From positions 4,964,144 through 5,028,143 of the forward strand of contig NC_009380.1 of NCBI RefSeq assembly GCF_000016425.1: a stretch of 64,000 nucleotides of DNA. Direction: 5' to 3'. Shown here piece after piece: positions 44,495 through 53,064 of the stretch (position 1 is its first letter; every line of letters starts with the position of its first letter). The notes under the pieces were generated by a model. It saw nothing but the letters and a program-made list of their open reading frames with translations. It had not been told where the DNA came from and did no database searches. Both the position numbers and the translations under genes were made by a program. The DNA is from Salinispora tropica CNB-440 (lineage in GTDB: Bacteria; Actinomycetota; Actinomycetes; Mycobacteriales; Micromonosporaceae).

Positions 44495-47400
44495 ACGCCC
44501 TCCTCGGCGATCAGACTGTCCAGGAGCTCGTCGACCTCACGGTCGGAGAGGTCGTCGAGCGAGGCGAGCAGGTGGTTTGGGTTGGTTTCGGCAGGACCGA
44601 TCCGATGCGGTTTGCCGTGGGAGTCCGCGGCGGCGACCTGGACCGCGAGTTCGGCGACGGTGGGCGCGGCGAAGAGGCTACGTAGCGCCAGCTCGACGCC
44701 GAAGACGGTGCGGATACGGGCGATCAGCCGGGTCGCGGTGAGGGAGTGTCCACCGAGGGCGAAAAAGTTGTCGTGCACGCCGACCTCGGTACGGCCGAGT
44801 ACGTCCTGCCAGAGCGTGATGAGCTGCGCCTCGGCGGGGGTACGGGGGGCGGTCGGGCCGCTACCGGTGGTCTCACGCCAGGTCGGCTCGGCTAGCGCCC
44901 GCCGGTCCAGTTTGCCGCTCGCGGTACGGGGCAGCGCGTCGAGCACGACCAGAGTGGCCGGCACCATGTGCCCCGGCAGCCGCCGGGCCAGACCAGCGCG
45001 GAGCGCCGGCCAGATCGAGGCCGGGTCGACGGCGGCGGGTTCGGTGACCGCGTACGCGGCGAGCCGGACGTCGGCGTCCGCGCCCCAGGTGGTCACCACG
45101 GCGTCCCGGATGCCGGGCTGGTCGCGCAGCGCTGACTCGATCTCGCCGAGCTCGATCCGGAAGCCCCGCACCTTGACCTGCTGGTCGGCACGGCCGTGGT
45201 AGACGAGACGCCCGTCCGGGAGCCGGCGGGCCAGGTCGCCGGTGGCGTAGAGCCGCCCGCCGGGGGTCGGGCTGAACGGGTCGGGGCGAAACCGCGCCGC
45301 GGTACGGCCCGGGTCCCCGTGGTAACCGCGCGCCACTCCGGTGCCGCCGATGTGAATCTCTCCGACCACACCGTCCGGGACTGGCTGGCCGGCGGCGTCG
45401 AGCAGCAGGATCCGGGTGTTGGCGAGGGGATACCCCAGGTCTACCGGGCCGCTTTCCCCCACCAGCCCGGCCGAGGAGTAGACCGTGGTCTCCGACGGTC
45501 CGTACCCGTTGATGACCCGGGCACCGTCGGCGCGCAACGCGTCGGCCAGGTCGCGGGCCAGCGCCTCGCCGCCGCTGATCCGCAACCGCACCCCGGCTGG
45601 TACGCCGGCTGCGGTGACCAGCATCCCCCAGGTCGCGGGGGTGGCCTGGAGGACGGTCACACCCCGCTGCACGCAGGCGGCCCGCAACAGGATGGCATCT
45701 TGAGCAGTCGCCGCCTCAAGGACCTCGACGCGCGCTCCCGCCAATAGCGGCAGCACCAGCTCAACCAGGGAGATGTCGAAGGCCGGGGTGGTGATCGCCG
45801 CGACCCGGTCGTCGGCGGTGAGCTCGAACAGCCGGTGGCAGCCGACCAGAAGGTTGATTACCGCTCGGTGGGTGACCGCGACGCCCTTGGGTGCACCGGT
45901 GGAGCCGGAGGTGTAGAGCAGGTAGGCGAGGCTGTCCAGGTGGCCGACGACCGGTGGCGGGTCGGTCGGCAGGTCCGAGTCGAGCTGGTCAACACGAAGC
46001 ACCACCGGGGTGGTGCCGGAAACGGCGATGGCATCGCCGATGAGGGACATCCCGGCGGGGTCGGTGAGCAGCACCGGCGGGGCCGCGTCGGCCAGCATGG
46101 TGGCCAGCCGACCGACGGGCAGGTTCTGGTCGAGCGGCAGGTACCCACCGCCGGCCCGCCAGACGGCGAGGAGCGCGGCCACCAGGTCGGTGTGCCGACC
46201 AAGGCAGAGCCCGACCGGGACATCCGGGCCGACGCCGTGGGCGCGGAGCAGATGGGCGAGGCGATTGACGCGAGTGGCGAGATCCCGGTGGCGCAGGGTG
46301 CCGTCCGGGCCGGTGACCGCGACCGCGTCCGGGTCGGCCGGTGGGAACCGGTCGAGTAGTTCACCGACACCGGTCACGTCGGGCAGAGGCAGTTCGGTGT
46401 CGTTGCCGTCCCGCAGAATCTGCGCCCGTTCGGCCGGGTCGAGCAGGGGTAGCTCGCGGACGGGGGTGCCGGGCCGGTCGAGCGCAGCGGCGAGCAGGGT
46501 GAGATACCGCTGCGCGATGCGGCGAATCCGGTTCACCTCGTAGCGATCGGTGCGGTAGGTGAGGCGACCGCGCAGCCCTTCGGGGCGGTCCTCCACGGTG
46601 AGGGTGAGGTCGAACTTGACCGTGCCGTTCTCCCAGAGCCGGGGGGCGATCCGCAGCCCAGCCGACGTGGCCTCCGGCGGCGGCTCGTCGAGGGCGAACA
46701 TCACCTGCACCAGAGGGCTGTGGGCGAGGCTGCGGGTCGGGGTGAGTCGGTCGACGATCCGGTCGAAGGGCACGTCCTGCCGGGTCTGTGCGGCGATGGT
46801 CGAGGCCCGGGCCTGGGCGAGGACATCGGTGAAGTCGGACCGGTCGGCGAAGCGGGCCCGCAGGGCGAGGGTGTTGGCGAAAAAGCCCACCACGTTCCGA
46901 GTCTCCGGCCGGGTGCGCCCGGCCACCGGGACCGCTACCAGCAGGTCGTCGGCCCCGGTGAGCCGATGCAGGAGGGTCTGGAATCCGGCCAGGAGCCGGG
47001 TGAACAGGGTGCCGTCCCGGCTCGCCCGCAGCCGCGCGGTCAACTCGTCGGGGACGTCGAAGACCACCTCACCGCCGGCGTCGGACTGCTCAGCTGGACC
47101 AGGCCGGTCGGCGGGGAGGTCGAGGAGGGTCGGGGCGCCGGCCAACTCCGCGTGCCAGAAGTCGACGTCGGCCTCGAAGGCGCCGCGGTCGGCCTGCTCC
47201 CGCTGCCAGACCGCGAAGTCCGCGTACTGCACCTCAGGTGCGGGCAGGTCAGGGTGGGCGCCGGCGACCGCCGCCGCGTATCCGGCAGCCAGCTCGCGGA
47301 AGAGGATCCCGAACGACCAGCCGTCGGCCAGACTGTGGTGCACCACGATGGTGAGAACGTGCTTCTCGCTGCTCTGTCGGACGAGCCCGAACCGGGCCAA

Positions 47401-49671
47401 CGGGCCGGTCGCCAGGTCGAAGGGCTCCCGGGCTGCCGCGTCCACCAGTTCCCGACCGGCATCGTCGGAGTCGGCGTCCACGACCGACAGCTGGACCGGC
47501 GCGGCGGTCACGACCAGCTGGGCTGGTTCCCCGTCGACCGAGGTGAAGTGGGTCCGGAGGGTTTCATGCCGATCAACCAGCCAGCTCAGCGTCGACTCCA
47601 ACGCGGCCACGTCGAGCCGGCCGGTCAGCTCGACTGCCCAGGCGATGTGGTAGGTCGCCGCCCCCGGAGCCAGCTGATCGAGCATCCACAATCGGCGCTG
47701 GCTGAGCGATGCCGGCAGAATAGCGGTTTCGGTGCTCGTACCCTCGCCTGACCACGTCGCCGTCGGTCCATCCGCCGGTCGGTGGACGAGGTGCGGGTGG
47801 CGACGTCGACGAGGCGCAGCTTCGCCGTGCACTGCTGGTGCTACTCGAGGGGTGACCCCTCCGGTGTTGGCCGGTTGTGCGCCGGCGTGCTCGCCGAGGA
47901 CGCCGGCCAGCCCGGCGAGGGTTGGGTGTTCGTAGACGATGCGTACCGGCAGGTCCACCCCGAACCGGTCGGCGACGACGAAGGTCAGCCGGGTGACGAG
48001 CAGGGAGTTCCCGCCCAGCGCGAAGAAGTCGTCGTCTGGGGTGGAGGGGCTGCTGCCGAGTAGCTCGGTCCAGAGGGCCGCCAGGCGCACCTGGACCGGA
48101 TCGGTCACCTCGGTGCCGAGCCGAGCCGCGGGTGGCTCCGGTCGGGGCAGCGCCCGCCGGTCGATCTTGCCGCTGGGGGTCAGTGGCAGACTGGGAAGGA
48201 CCAGGTAGGCCCCCGGTCGGAGGTGGGCCGGGAGCCGGTCTGCCGCGTACTCGGCCAGTTCCCGGGAGGTCGGGGCCGACGCACCGGGACGGGGCGTCAG
48301 GTACGCCAGCAACCGGCGCCGTTCCCCCTCCCCGTCAACCACGACAGCGGCATCCGCAACGGCGGGGTGAGCCCGCAGCGCCGCCGCGACCTCGCCCGGC
48401 TCGACCCGGAACCCACGGATCTTCACCTGGTCGTCGATTCGGCCGAGGAAGTCGAGGTTTCCGTCCGGCCGCCAGCGGACTCGGTCCCCGGTGCGGTACA
48501 TCCGGGACCCCGGGCGGGGGTCGAACGGGTCAGGCAGGAACGCCGCCGCCGTGGCCCCCGGGCGACCGAGGTATCCCCGGGCGACCCCGGCACCGCCGGT
48601 GTACAGCTCTCCGGCAACCCCGACGGGCACCTGCTGTCCCGCCGGATCGAGAACGTACACGCTGCTCCGGGGCACCGGCCGGCCGATCGGCACCGGGTCG
48701 GGCACGGCCTCCGGGTCGGTCATCGGGTACACGCAGGTGAAGGTGGTGTTCTCGGTCGGCCCGTACCCGTTGATCAGGACTGCCCCGTCACGCGCTCGCA
48801 GTGCCTGGCGGACCGCTTCCGGGGCGAGCACGTCCCCGCCCGCGAGAAGCTGCCCAACCCCGGTGAGGCAGTCCGGATCGAACTCCACCAGTTGGTGAAA
48901 GAGCCCGGCGGTCAGCCAGAGGACTGTGATCCGTTCACGGCGGAGCAGCCGTGCCAGCTCGGCGAGTTCCAGCACACCGGGTGGGGCCAGCACAAGCCGG
49001 GCCCCGGTGGAAAGTGCACCCCAGATCTCCAGGGTCGCCGCGTCGAAGGCGACCGGAGCGAGTTGAAGAACTGTCTCGGTGGGCCCCAGGCGCAGGTAGC
49101 CGGGCTGGTGGACCAGGCGAACCACGGCGGAGTGGGCAACGGCGACCCCCTTCGGCGCGCCGGTGGATCCGGAGGTGAAGTTGACGTAGGCGAGGCCGTC
49201 GGGGTGAAGTCGCCGCGGCGCGACGCCGGTCGTCGCGGCGGGGCCGGGCTCGTCCAGGCGGAACAGCCGCCGGGCACCGGACAGCTCGTCGGTGGCCAGC
49301 ACCGGTGGGTCCCCCGCAACGGCGAGTAACTGCCGGATCCGCGCTGGCGGGTCGGCCGGGTCAAGAGGCAGATACGCACCGCCGGCCTTGAGTACGGCGA
49401 GCAGGGTGACGACGAGCTCCACCGAGCGGGGTAGGGCCACCGCCACCGGCTCGTCCGGACGGATACCCCAGGCGACGAGCCGGTGGGCCAGGGCATCGGC
49501 CCGCTCAGTCAGCTCACGGTAGGTGAGCGTGTCCCCGTCACCACCGGCCACCGCGACCGCGTCCGGCTGCCGCCGCGCTGCGGCGGCCACAAGGTCCGGC
49601 ACGGTGACGCCGACTGCGGTGGTGGGTGTCGGGTCCGGGTCGTTAGCGGTGTCGAGGGGCCCTGCCCGCAC
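44491..49671 (-). CDS. nonribosomal peptide synthetase, A-PCP-C-A-PCP (loading + extension module)
   Basis: A 1726-residue initiating NRPS with GTG 49671 behind GAAGGAG. Adenylation domain 1 (about 20-510) has NFTSGSTGAPKGVAV and a pocket I read as D-A-L-W-L-G-G-T-F-K, eight of ten matching the classical valine code DAFWIGGTFK. Carrier 1 has DDDFFALGGNSLL. The condensation domain (about 665-1100) has HHSLADGWS. Adenylation domain 2 (about 1120-1590) reads D-I-V-Q-I-G-G-V-Y-K, resembling small-residue codes but not clear. Carrier 2 has DNFFALGGHSLT. No condensation domain precedes module 1, so it starts the chain with a free amine unless it is modified. Confidence 0.93.
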   Translation of the reverse strand: MRAGPLDTANDPDPTPTTAVGVTVPDLVAAAARRQPDAVAVAGGDGDTLTYRELTERADALAHRLVAWGIRPDEPVAVALPRSVELVVTLLAVLKAGGAYLPLDPADPPARIRQLLAVAGDPPVLATDELSGARRLFRLDEPGPAATTGVAPRRLHPDGLAYVNFTSGSTGAPKGVAVAHSAVVRLVHQPGYLRLGPTETVLQLAPVAFDAATLEIWGALSTGARLVLAPPGVLELAELARLLRRERITVLWLTAGLFHQLVEFDPDCLTGVGQLLAGGDVLAPEAVRQALRARDGAVLINGYGPTENTTFTCVYPMTDPEAVPDPVPIGRPVPRSSVYVLDPAGQQVPVGVAGELYTGGAGVARGYLGRPGATAAAFLPDPFDPRPGSRMYRTGDRVRWRPDGNLDFLGRIDDQVKIRGFRVEPGEVAAALRAHPAVADAAVVVDGEGERRRLLAYLTPRPGASAPTSRELAEYAADRLPAHLRPGAYLVLPSLPLTPSGKIDRRALPRPEPPAARLGTEVTDPVQVRLAALWTELLGSSPSTPDDDFFALGGNSLLVTRLTFVVADRFGVDLPVRIVYEHPTLAGLAGVLGEHAGAQPANTGGVTPRVAPAVHGEAAPRRRRHPHLVHRPADGPTATWSGEGTSTETAILPASLSQRRLWMLDQLAPGAATYHIAWAVELTGRLDVAALESTLSWLVDRHETLRTHFTSVDGEPAQLVVTAAPVQLSVVDADSDDAGRELVDAAAREPFDLATGPLARFGLVRQSSEKHVLTIVVHHSLADGWSFGILFRELAAGYAAAVAGAHPDLPAPEVQYADFAVWQREQADRGAFEADVDFWHAELAGAPTLLDLPADRPGPAEQSDAGGEVVFDVPDELTARLRASRDGTLFTRLLAGFQTLLHRLTGADDLLVAVPVAGRTRPETRNVVGFFANTLALRARFADRSDFTDVLAQARASTIAAQTRQDVPFDRIVDRLTPTRSLAHSPLVQVMFALDEPPPEATSAGLRIAPRLWENGTVKFDLTLTVEDRPEGLRGRLTYRTDRYEVNRIRRIAQRYLTLLAAALDRPGTPVRELPLLDPAERAQILRDGNDTELPLPDVTGVGELLDRFPPADPDAVAVTGPDGTLRHRDLATRVNRLAHLLRAHGVGPDVPVGLCLGRHTDLVAALLAVWRAGGGYLPLDQNLPVGRLATMLADAAPPVLLTDPAGMSLIGDAIAVSGTTPVVLRVDQLDSDLPTDPPPVVGHLDSLAYLLYTSGSTGAPKGVAVTHRAVINLLVGCHRLFELTADDRVAAITTPAFDISLVELVLPLLAGARVEVLEAATAQDAILLRAACVQRGVTVLQATPATWGMLVTAAGVPAGVRLRISGGEALARDLADALRADGARVINGYGPSETTVYSSAGLVGESGPVDLGYPLANTRILLLDAAGQPVPDGVVGEIHIGGTGVARGYHGDPGRTAARFRPDPFSPTPGGRLYATGDLARRLPDGRLVYHGRADQQVKVRGFRIELGEIESALRDQPGIRDAVVTTWGADADVRLAAYAVTEPAAVDPASIWPALRAGLARRLPGHMVPATLVVLDALPRTASGKLDRRALAEPTWRETTGSGPTAPRTPAEAQLITLWQDVLGRTEVGVHDNFFALGGHSLTATRLIARIRTVFGVELALRSLFAAPTVAELAVQVAAADSHGKPHRIGPAETNPNHLLASLDDLSDREVDELLDSLIAEEGV

Positions 49672-49940
49672 TGTGCACTCCTTCGCGTCCGCAACACCGA
49701 AAGACAGCTACCGAACAATGGAACGAGAATGACAATTCCGCCGGCCTCACCGCCGCGGTGAGCGGAACTGATGTGCCGGAGATGGAAAGAAAATACGAGT
49801 AATATTCGAGACCTGTCAACCAACCGACAAGTCTGATCTGAGCCGCTCAACGGTCAGCCGATAGTTGGCGGGCGATCCGGATATTTTCGGGACAATGGGA
49901 ACCACCTCCCGGCGCCCGGTCGCACGAGACTCTCCGCCGA

Positions 49941-50072
49941 AAAAAGTGGCCACGGGCCGAGGAAAGTGGGCCACGGGCCGAGGAAGGCCGGCCGCGGGCC
50001 GAGAAAAGCGGCCGCGGGCCGGGGAAAACGGCCACGGGCCGGGGAAAACGGCCACGGGCCGGGGAAAGCGAC
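49941..50072. repeat. imperfect ~20-bp tandem repeats between mbtH and the first NRPS gene
   Basis: Six to seven imperfect copies of a unit such as GGCCACGGGCCGGGGAAAAC fill the 456-bp gap between mbtH and the NRPS. Units vary as GGCCACGGGCCGAGGAAAG and GGCCGCGGGCCGGGGAAAA. Each carries a small GGCC...GGCC dyad. Function is unknown; the position suits transcript structure or a protein-binding array. Confidence 0.85.
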
Positions 50073-50105
50073 CGCGGGCGCACCTGGTTGCCGGGTGCGC
50101 CCGCG
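50073..50105 (-). terminator. strong hairpin 23 bases after the mbtH-like gene
   Basis: A perfect 12-bp GC stem (CGCGGGCGCACC / GGTGCGCCCGCG) with a 9-nt loop. It starts 23 bases past the mbtH stop and precedes the repeats in the direction of transcription. It is probably a U-less terminator or attenuator that separates mbtH from the NRPS genes. Confidence 0.65.
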
Positions 50106-50127
50106 ACGGTGACCGGGTGTGGCGTTG

Positions 50128-50337
50128 TCAGCCCTGGGCTGCCAGCCACTCCCGCAGCCCACGTGGGCGCAAATCAGTCCAAACCTCCTCGATGTGGGCG
50201 AGGCAGCTGGCGCGATCGCCACTGAAGCCCACCGTGCGCCACCCGGCCGGAATCTCCGACCCGTCCGGCCAGATCGAGTACTGCTCCTCGTCGTTCACCA
50301 CGACGTGGTAGGGGCGCGGGTCCTCGGATTCTTCCAT
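50128..50337 (-). CDS. MbtH-family NRPS accessory protein
   Basis: A 69-residue MbtH-like protein, which binds and activates adenylation domains. The family pattern is complete: YHVVVNDEEQYSIWPDGSEI, PAGWRTVGFSGDRASCLAHI and EEVWTDLRP, with the three conserved tryptophans. ATG 50337 follows GGAGAG; an upstream in-frame start at 50364 is less likely. It is the first gene of the cluster on the minus strand. A hairpin and repeats separate it from the first NRPS gene. Confidence 0.95.
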   Translation of the reverse strand: MEESEDPRPYHVVVNDEEQYSIWPDGSEIPAGWRTVGFSGDRASCLAHIEEVWTDLRPRGLREWLAAQG

Positions 50338-50474
50338 CAACACTCTCCACGGGAAGACAGCCACAAGTTAGCCGGAAACTATACCGCCCTAATCGGTTCA
50401 TCCGGATTGACCGATCGTCGCCCACCAGGTCATCCGATCGCCCGCGGAAATCGGACCAGGAATGCAAACGCCAT

Positions 50475-50510
50475 CGGTTACGCGGCAAGACTCGGTTACG
50501 CGGCAAGACT
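50475..50510. repeat. two perfect 18-bp direct repeats upstream of mbtH
   Basis: CGGTTACGCGGCAAGACT occurs twice in direct tandem, in the 238-bp gap before mbtH and about 140-170 bases from its start. It is a candidate binding site for an activator of the NRPS cluster. No regulator gene was found inside the cluster. Confidence 0.85.
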
Positions 50511-50575
50511 CGGGAACGTTGCAATACGCCCGTTTCAGGTAATTGGAAGCAATTTTAGTAGTCGGTAGTTGTTTG

Positions 50576-52108
50576 TCAGAACAAGTGGGTGGCGCGGGCG
50601 GAGAAACGCACCAGCAGCGCACACCCCAGCGCCGAGCTGACCACCTGCGCGAGCAGCCAGGGCCAACCGAGCACCTCCGGCGCTGGCAGCATCACCAGCC
50701 CGACCGAGACCGGCAGGGTCAGCACGGCGAGAACGTCAATCCCATTGAGCAGCCAGAGCAGCATTCCGGCCGGAAACGCTCCGAGCGGCGTATCGATCAG
50801 AATCGTGCCGAGCGCGGCGGCACTCGCCTTCGCCCGCTGGTAGGCACCGACCGCCACTGCCGGCCCAGCCAGCAGACCGAGCACCCACCAGGGCCCGGTG
50901 AGCGACCCGAGGCCCTGCAACACGGCCAGGGTGATCGCGAGCCATCCACCGGCGATGACGGCGGGGACCACGAGGCGCGCGGCGGTCACTCGACGGCCGG
51001 TGACACCGAGCAGCCGCAGCATCGCCGGGTTCGCGGCGTCGCTGTGCGTCGACTCCCCGGTGAAGCCGGCAGCGCCCAGCGCGCCGATCAGGACCACGCC
51101 GATCAGGAGCCAGGCCGGCCCCTCGGCGAGGTAGACCGGGACAGCTGCCGCGCCAACCGACCACCAGAGCCGCGGCGCCTTCCGACGCAGAATGATCAGA
51201 TCCTGGGCGATGAGCGGAGACAGCCAGCCGGTTCGCAGCAGCCGCGTCGTCCGGATCCGGGTGCGGCTGCGCCAGAAGCGGCGGGCACTCATCTCGGTCA
51301 GGTAGGAGGGTTCGACCGCGTAGACGACATCGGCGTACGCGCCCGCGTTGATCGACGCTTCGGCGATCGGCGCGGCGGGCCAGCTCTCCAGCTCCCGCCA
51401 GGTCAATCCGACCAGGATCAGCCCCGTGGCCAGGGCGGCGACACCGGCGGCGAGTACCGCCACGGGTGGCACGGGCGGGAAGGGCAGGCGGTGCTCGCCG
51501 TGGGCGCTCAGGGCCGCGGCCACGACGAGGCTACCCGCACCGACGGCGATTCCGGCACCGTCGGCGAAGCGGGTGACGGAGGGCCGATGCTGGCCGGCGA
51601 TGGCGAGCAACGCCACGAAGACCGCGGCAGCCGCGCCGGTGGCGCCACCGGCCCCCAGGACCAGGAGCCCGGTCGGGCGGGCCGCGATGTGCCCGGTAAC
51701 CGCGACACCGATGACGGCACCGACGACGAGCGCGGCAGTGGTGGTGAGGGCGAGCGCCGGTGCAAGCAGGGTGCGTCGCGGCACCGGGGCGGGCAGTAGC
51801 CAGGTCGCATCGCTGCGGCTGACCGAGAGCGGGCCGAGTTGGCGCAGCACGACGAAGAAGGCGGCGAGGGCAGCCACCGCTCCGATGAACGGGGTCACCG
51901 CCGGATCGCCGGGCGCCTCCGGCGGCCAGACCGCCCGCGCCACCGGCTGCCGGACCAACACGATGGCCATCAGCACAGCGAGGGCGACCGTGTAGACGGT
52001 ACCGACGTCGGCGCGGCCCTCGGCGGCGATCCGGCGACGGCGCACCCAGCGCCGGGCATCAACCGTGGCTGGGGACGCCGGCCGGACCGGGGCCGCGACC
52101 GGGGTCAC
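50576..52108 (-). CDS. ABC transporter permease (DUF6297-like membrane protein)
   Basis: A 510-residue integral membrane protein with about 11 hydrophobic segments (for example TVYTVALAVLMAIVLV, ALALTTTAALVVGAVIGVAV, VLAAGVAALATGLILVGL and SVGLVMLPAPEVLGWPW). It starts at GTG 52108, overlapping the ATPase stop (GTGA), so the two form a two-gene export system. The DUF6297 label is my best recollection of this actinobacterial permease family. Substrate is unknown. Its position directly beside the NRPS cluster, same strand, makes peptide export possible but not shown. Confidence 0.8.
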   Translation of the reverse strand: MTPVAAPVRPASPATVDARRWVRRRRIAAEGRADVGTVYTVALAVLMAIVLVRQPVARAVWPPEAPGDPAVTPFIGAVAALAAFFVVLRQLGPLSVSRSDATWLLPAPVPRRTLLAPALALTTTAALVVGAVIGVAVTGHIAARPTGLLVLGAGGATGAAAAVFVALLAIAGQHRPSVTRFADGAGIAVGAGSLVVAAALSAHGEHRLPFPPVPPVAVLAAGVAALATGLILVGLTWRELESWPAAPIAEASINAGAYADVVYAVEPSYLTEMSARRFWRSRTRIRTTRLLRTGWLSPLIAQDLIILRRKAPRLWWSVGAAAVPVYLAEGPAWLLIGVVLIGALGAAGFTGESTHSDAANPAMLRLLGVTGRRVTAARLVVPAVIAGGWLAITLAVLQGLGSLTGPWWVLGLLAGPAVAVGAYQRAKASAAALGTILIDTPLGAFPAGMLLWLLNGIDVLAVLTLPVSVGLVMLPAPEVLGWPWLLAQVVSSALGCALLVRFSARATHLF

Positions 52109-52749
52109 TCCGCCCCCGGACGGATGAGCACGAACTCCCCGGCGCCGACGCTGACCCGGAACCCGTCATCGTGGCTGGCCATGACGAGCGTACCGCCGGT
52201 CGCCACGTACGACCGCAGGTACGCGGCGACGGCACCCTTGATCCGGGTGTCGAGGCGCTGCTCGGGCTCGTCGAGGACGAGGAGTCGGCTGGGCCGCACA
52301 AGGGTCGCGGCGAGCAGGAAGCGCTGCCGCTGCCCGGAGGAGAGGGTGCTGGGCAGGCTGTCGGAGAGCCCGGTCAGGCCGAGGGTGACACAGAGCTCGG
52401 CGATGTGTCCATCGTCGGGGTCGCCGCCGTTGACGACCCGGACCAGGTCGAGATGCTCCCGCACGGTCAGTCCCTGATACCAGCTCGGCGACTCCACTGT
52501 GGTGGCGACCTGTCGCCAGAAGTCCGCCCCGCGGCCCGGAGCCGCCGCGAAGACGGAGATGTCACCGGCGGTTGGCTCCTGTAGGCCGGTGACGCAGCGC
52601 AGCAGGGTGGACTTTCCGGACCCGTTCTCGCCGACCAGTGCGACGGCGGCACCCTCGCTGATCCGGAGGTCGATGCTGTCCAGAACCAGCGTCGAGCCGT
52701 ACCGGACCGTCACCTGCCGAACGTCAACCGCCGCGGTCATCGACCCCAT
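52105..52749 (-). CDS. ABC transporter ATP-binding protein
   Basis: A 214-residue ABC ATPase with Walker A GENGSGKST (about 40-48), Q-loop region WRQVATTVESPSWYQGLTV, signature LSSGQRQR, Walker B LLVLDEPEQRLD and switch His in ASHDDGF. It pairs with the membrane protein encoded next, with which it overlaps by 4 bases. ATG 52740 is an alternative start. Upstream is a promoter gap that also serves the divergent cellulase. Confidence 0.92.
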   Translation of the reverse strand: MGSMTAAVDVRQVTVRYGSTLVLDSIDLRISEGAAVALVGENGSGKSTLLRCVTGLQEPTAGDISVFAAAPGRGADFWRQVATTVESPSWYQGLTVREHLDLVRVVNGGDPDDGHIAELCVTLGLTGLSDSLPSTLSSGQRQRFLLAATLVRPSRLLVLDEPEQRLDTRIKGAVAAYLRSYVATGGTLVMASHDDGFRVSVGAGEFVLIRPGAE

Positions 52750-52938
52750 CTCACGGTCATACCTCCGCCCCCGTCGCGCACATTCGCGCGCTTCGCCCGG
52801 ACATCATGGCAGAAGTCCGGGTGGCCCGAACAGATCGTCGTCAACGACAGCCAGCCCCTACCGCCCTCGCCTGAAACAAGCTTTCACAGGCTCTTCTCGA
52901 TACCGAAGCAACATGGTTACATCGGTACTTGTCATTGA

Positions 52939-52952
52939 TTGGAGCGCTCCCA
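52939..52952. promoter_or_regulatory. CebR-type operator upstream of the cellulase
   Basis: TTGGAGCGCTCCCA matches the CebR consensus TGGGAGCGCTCCCA at 13 of 14 positions. CebR is the LacI-family repressor of cellulose-utilisation genes in Streptomyces and is released by cellobiose. The site is about 113 bases before the GH12-GH5 gene, consistent with direct control. Confidence 0.82.
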
Positions 52953-52976
52953 TGGCGGCTCCTGCGATCGTCCCCG

Positions 52977-53015
52977 CAGGAGCCAGGAACCAGGAGCCAG
53001 GAGCCAGGAGCCAGG
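52977..53015. repeat. heptanucleotide tandem repeat, five copies of CAGGAGC (one variant)
   Basis: Five 7-mers CAGGAGC (second copy CAGGAAC) plus a partial sixth occupy the leader between the CebR box and the cellulase. Each unit contains AGGAG, the core of a Shine-Dalgarno. The real Shine-Dalgarno for ATG 53065 is the separate AAGGAGG at about 53050. It is a second 7-bp satellite in the window. Confidence 0.9.
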
Positions 53016-53064
53016 GGGCCCGGGAGGCACCTCTGCCAGGGCGCCCGAGACAAGGAGGTAAGGC

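Noticed and set aside
49865..50311. Reading frames through the repeat array that encode GRGK/PRPV-type repeats
   Set aside because: They only mirror the DNA repeat, run antisense to mbtH, and have no Shine-Dalgarno or domain.
32158..50337. Pyrrolobenzodiazepine (anthramycin-type) cluster
   Set aside because: A KMO-like gene, a methyltransferase and a reductase domain are present, but kynureninase, tryptophan dioxygenase and an anthranilate-type adenylation pocket (no leading Asp) are absent, and there are four modules.
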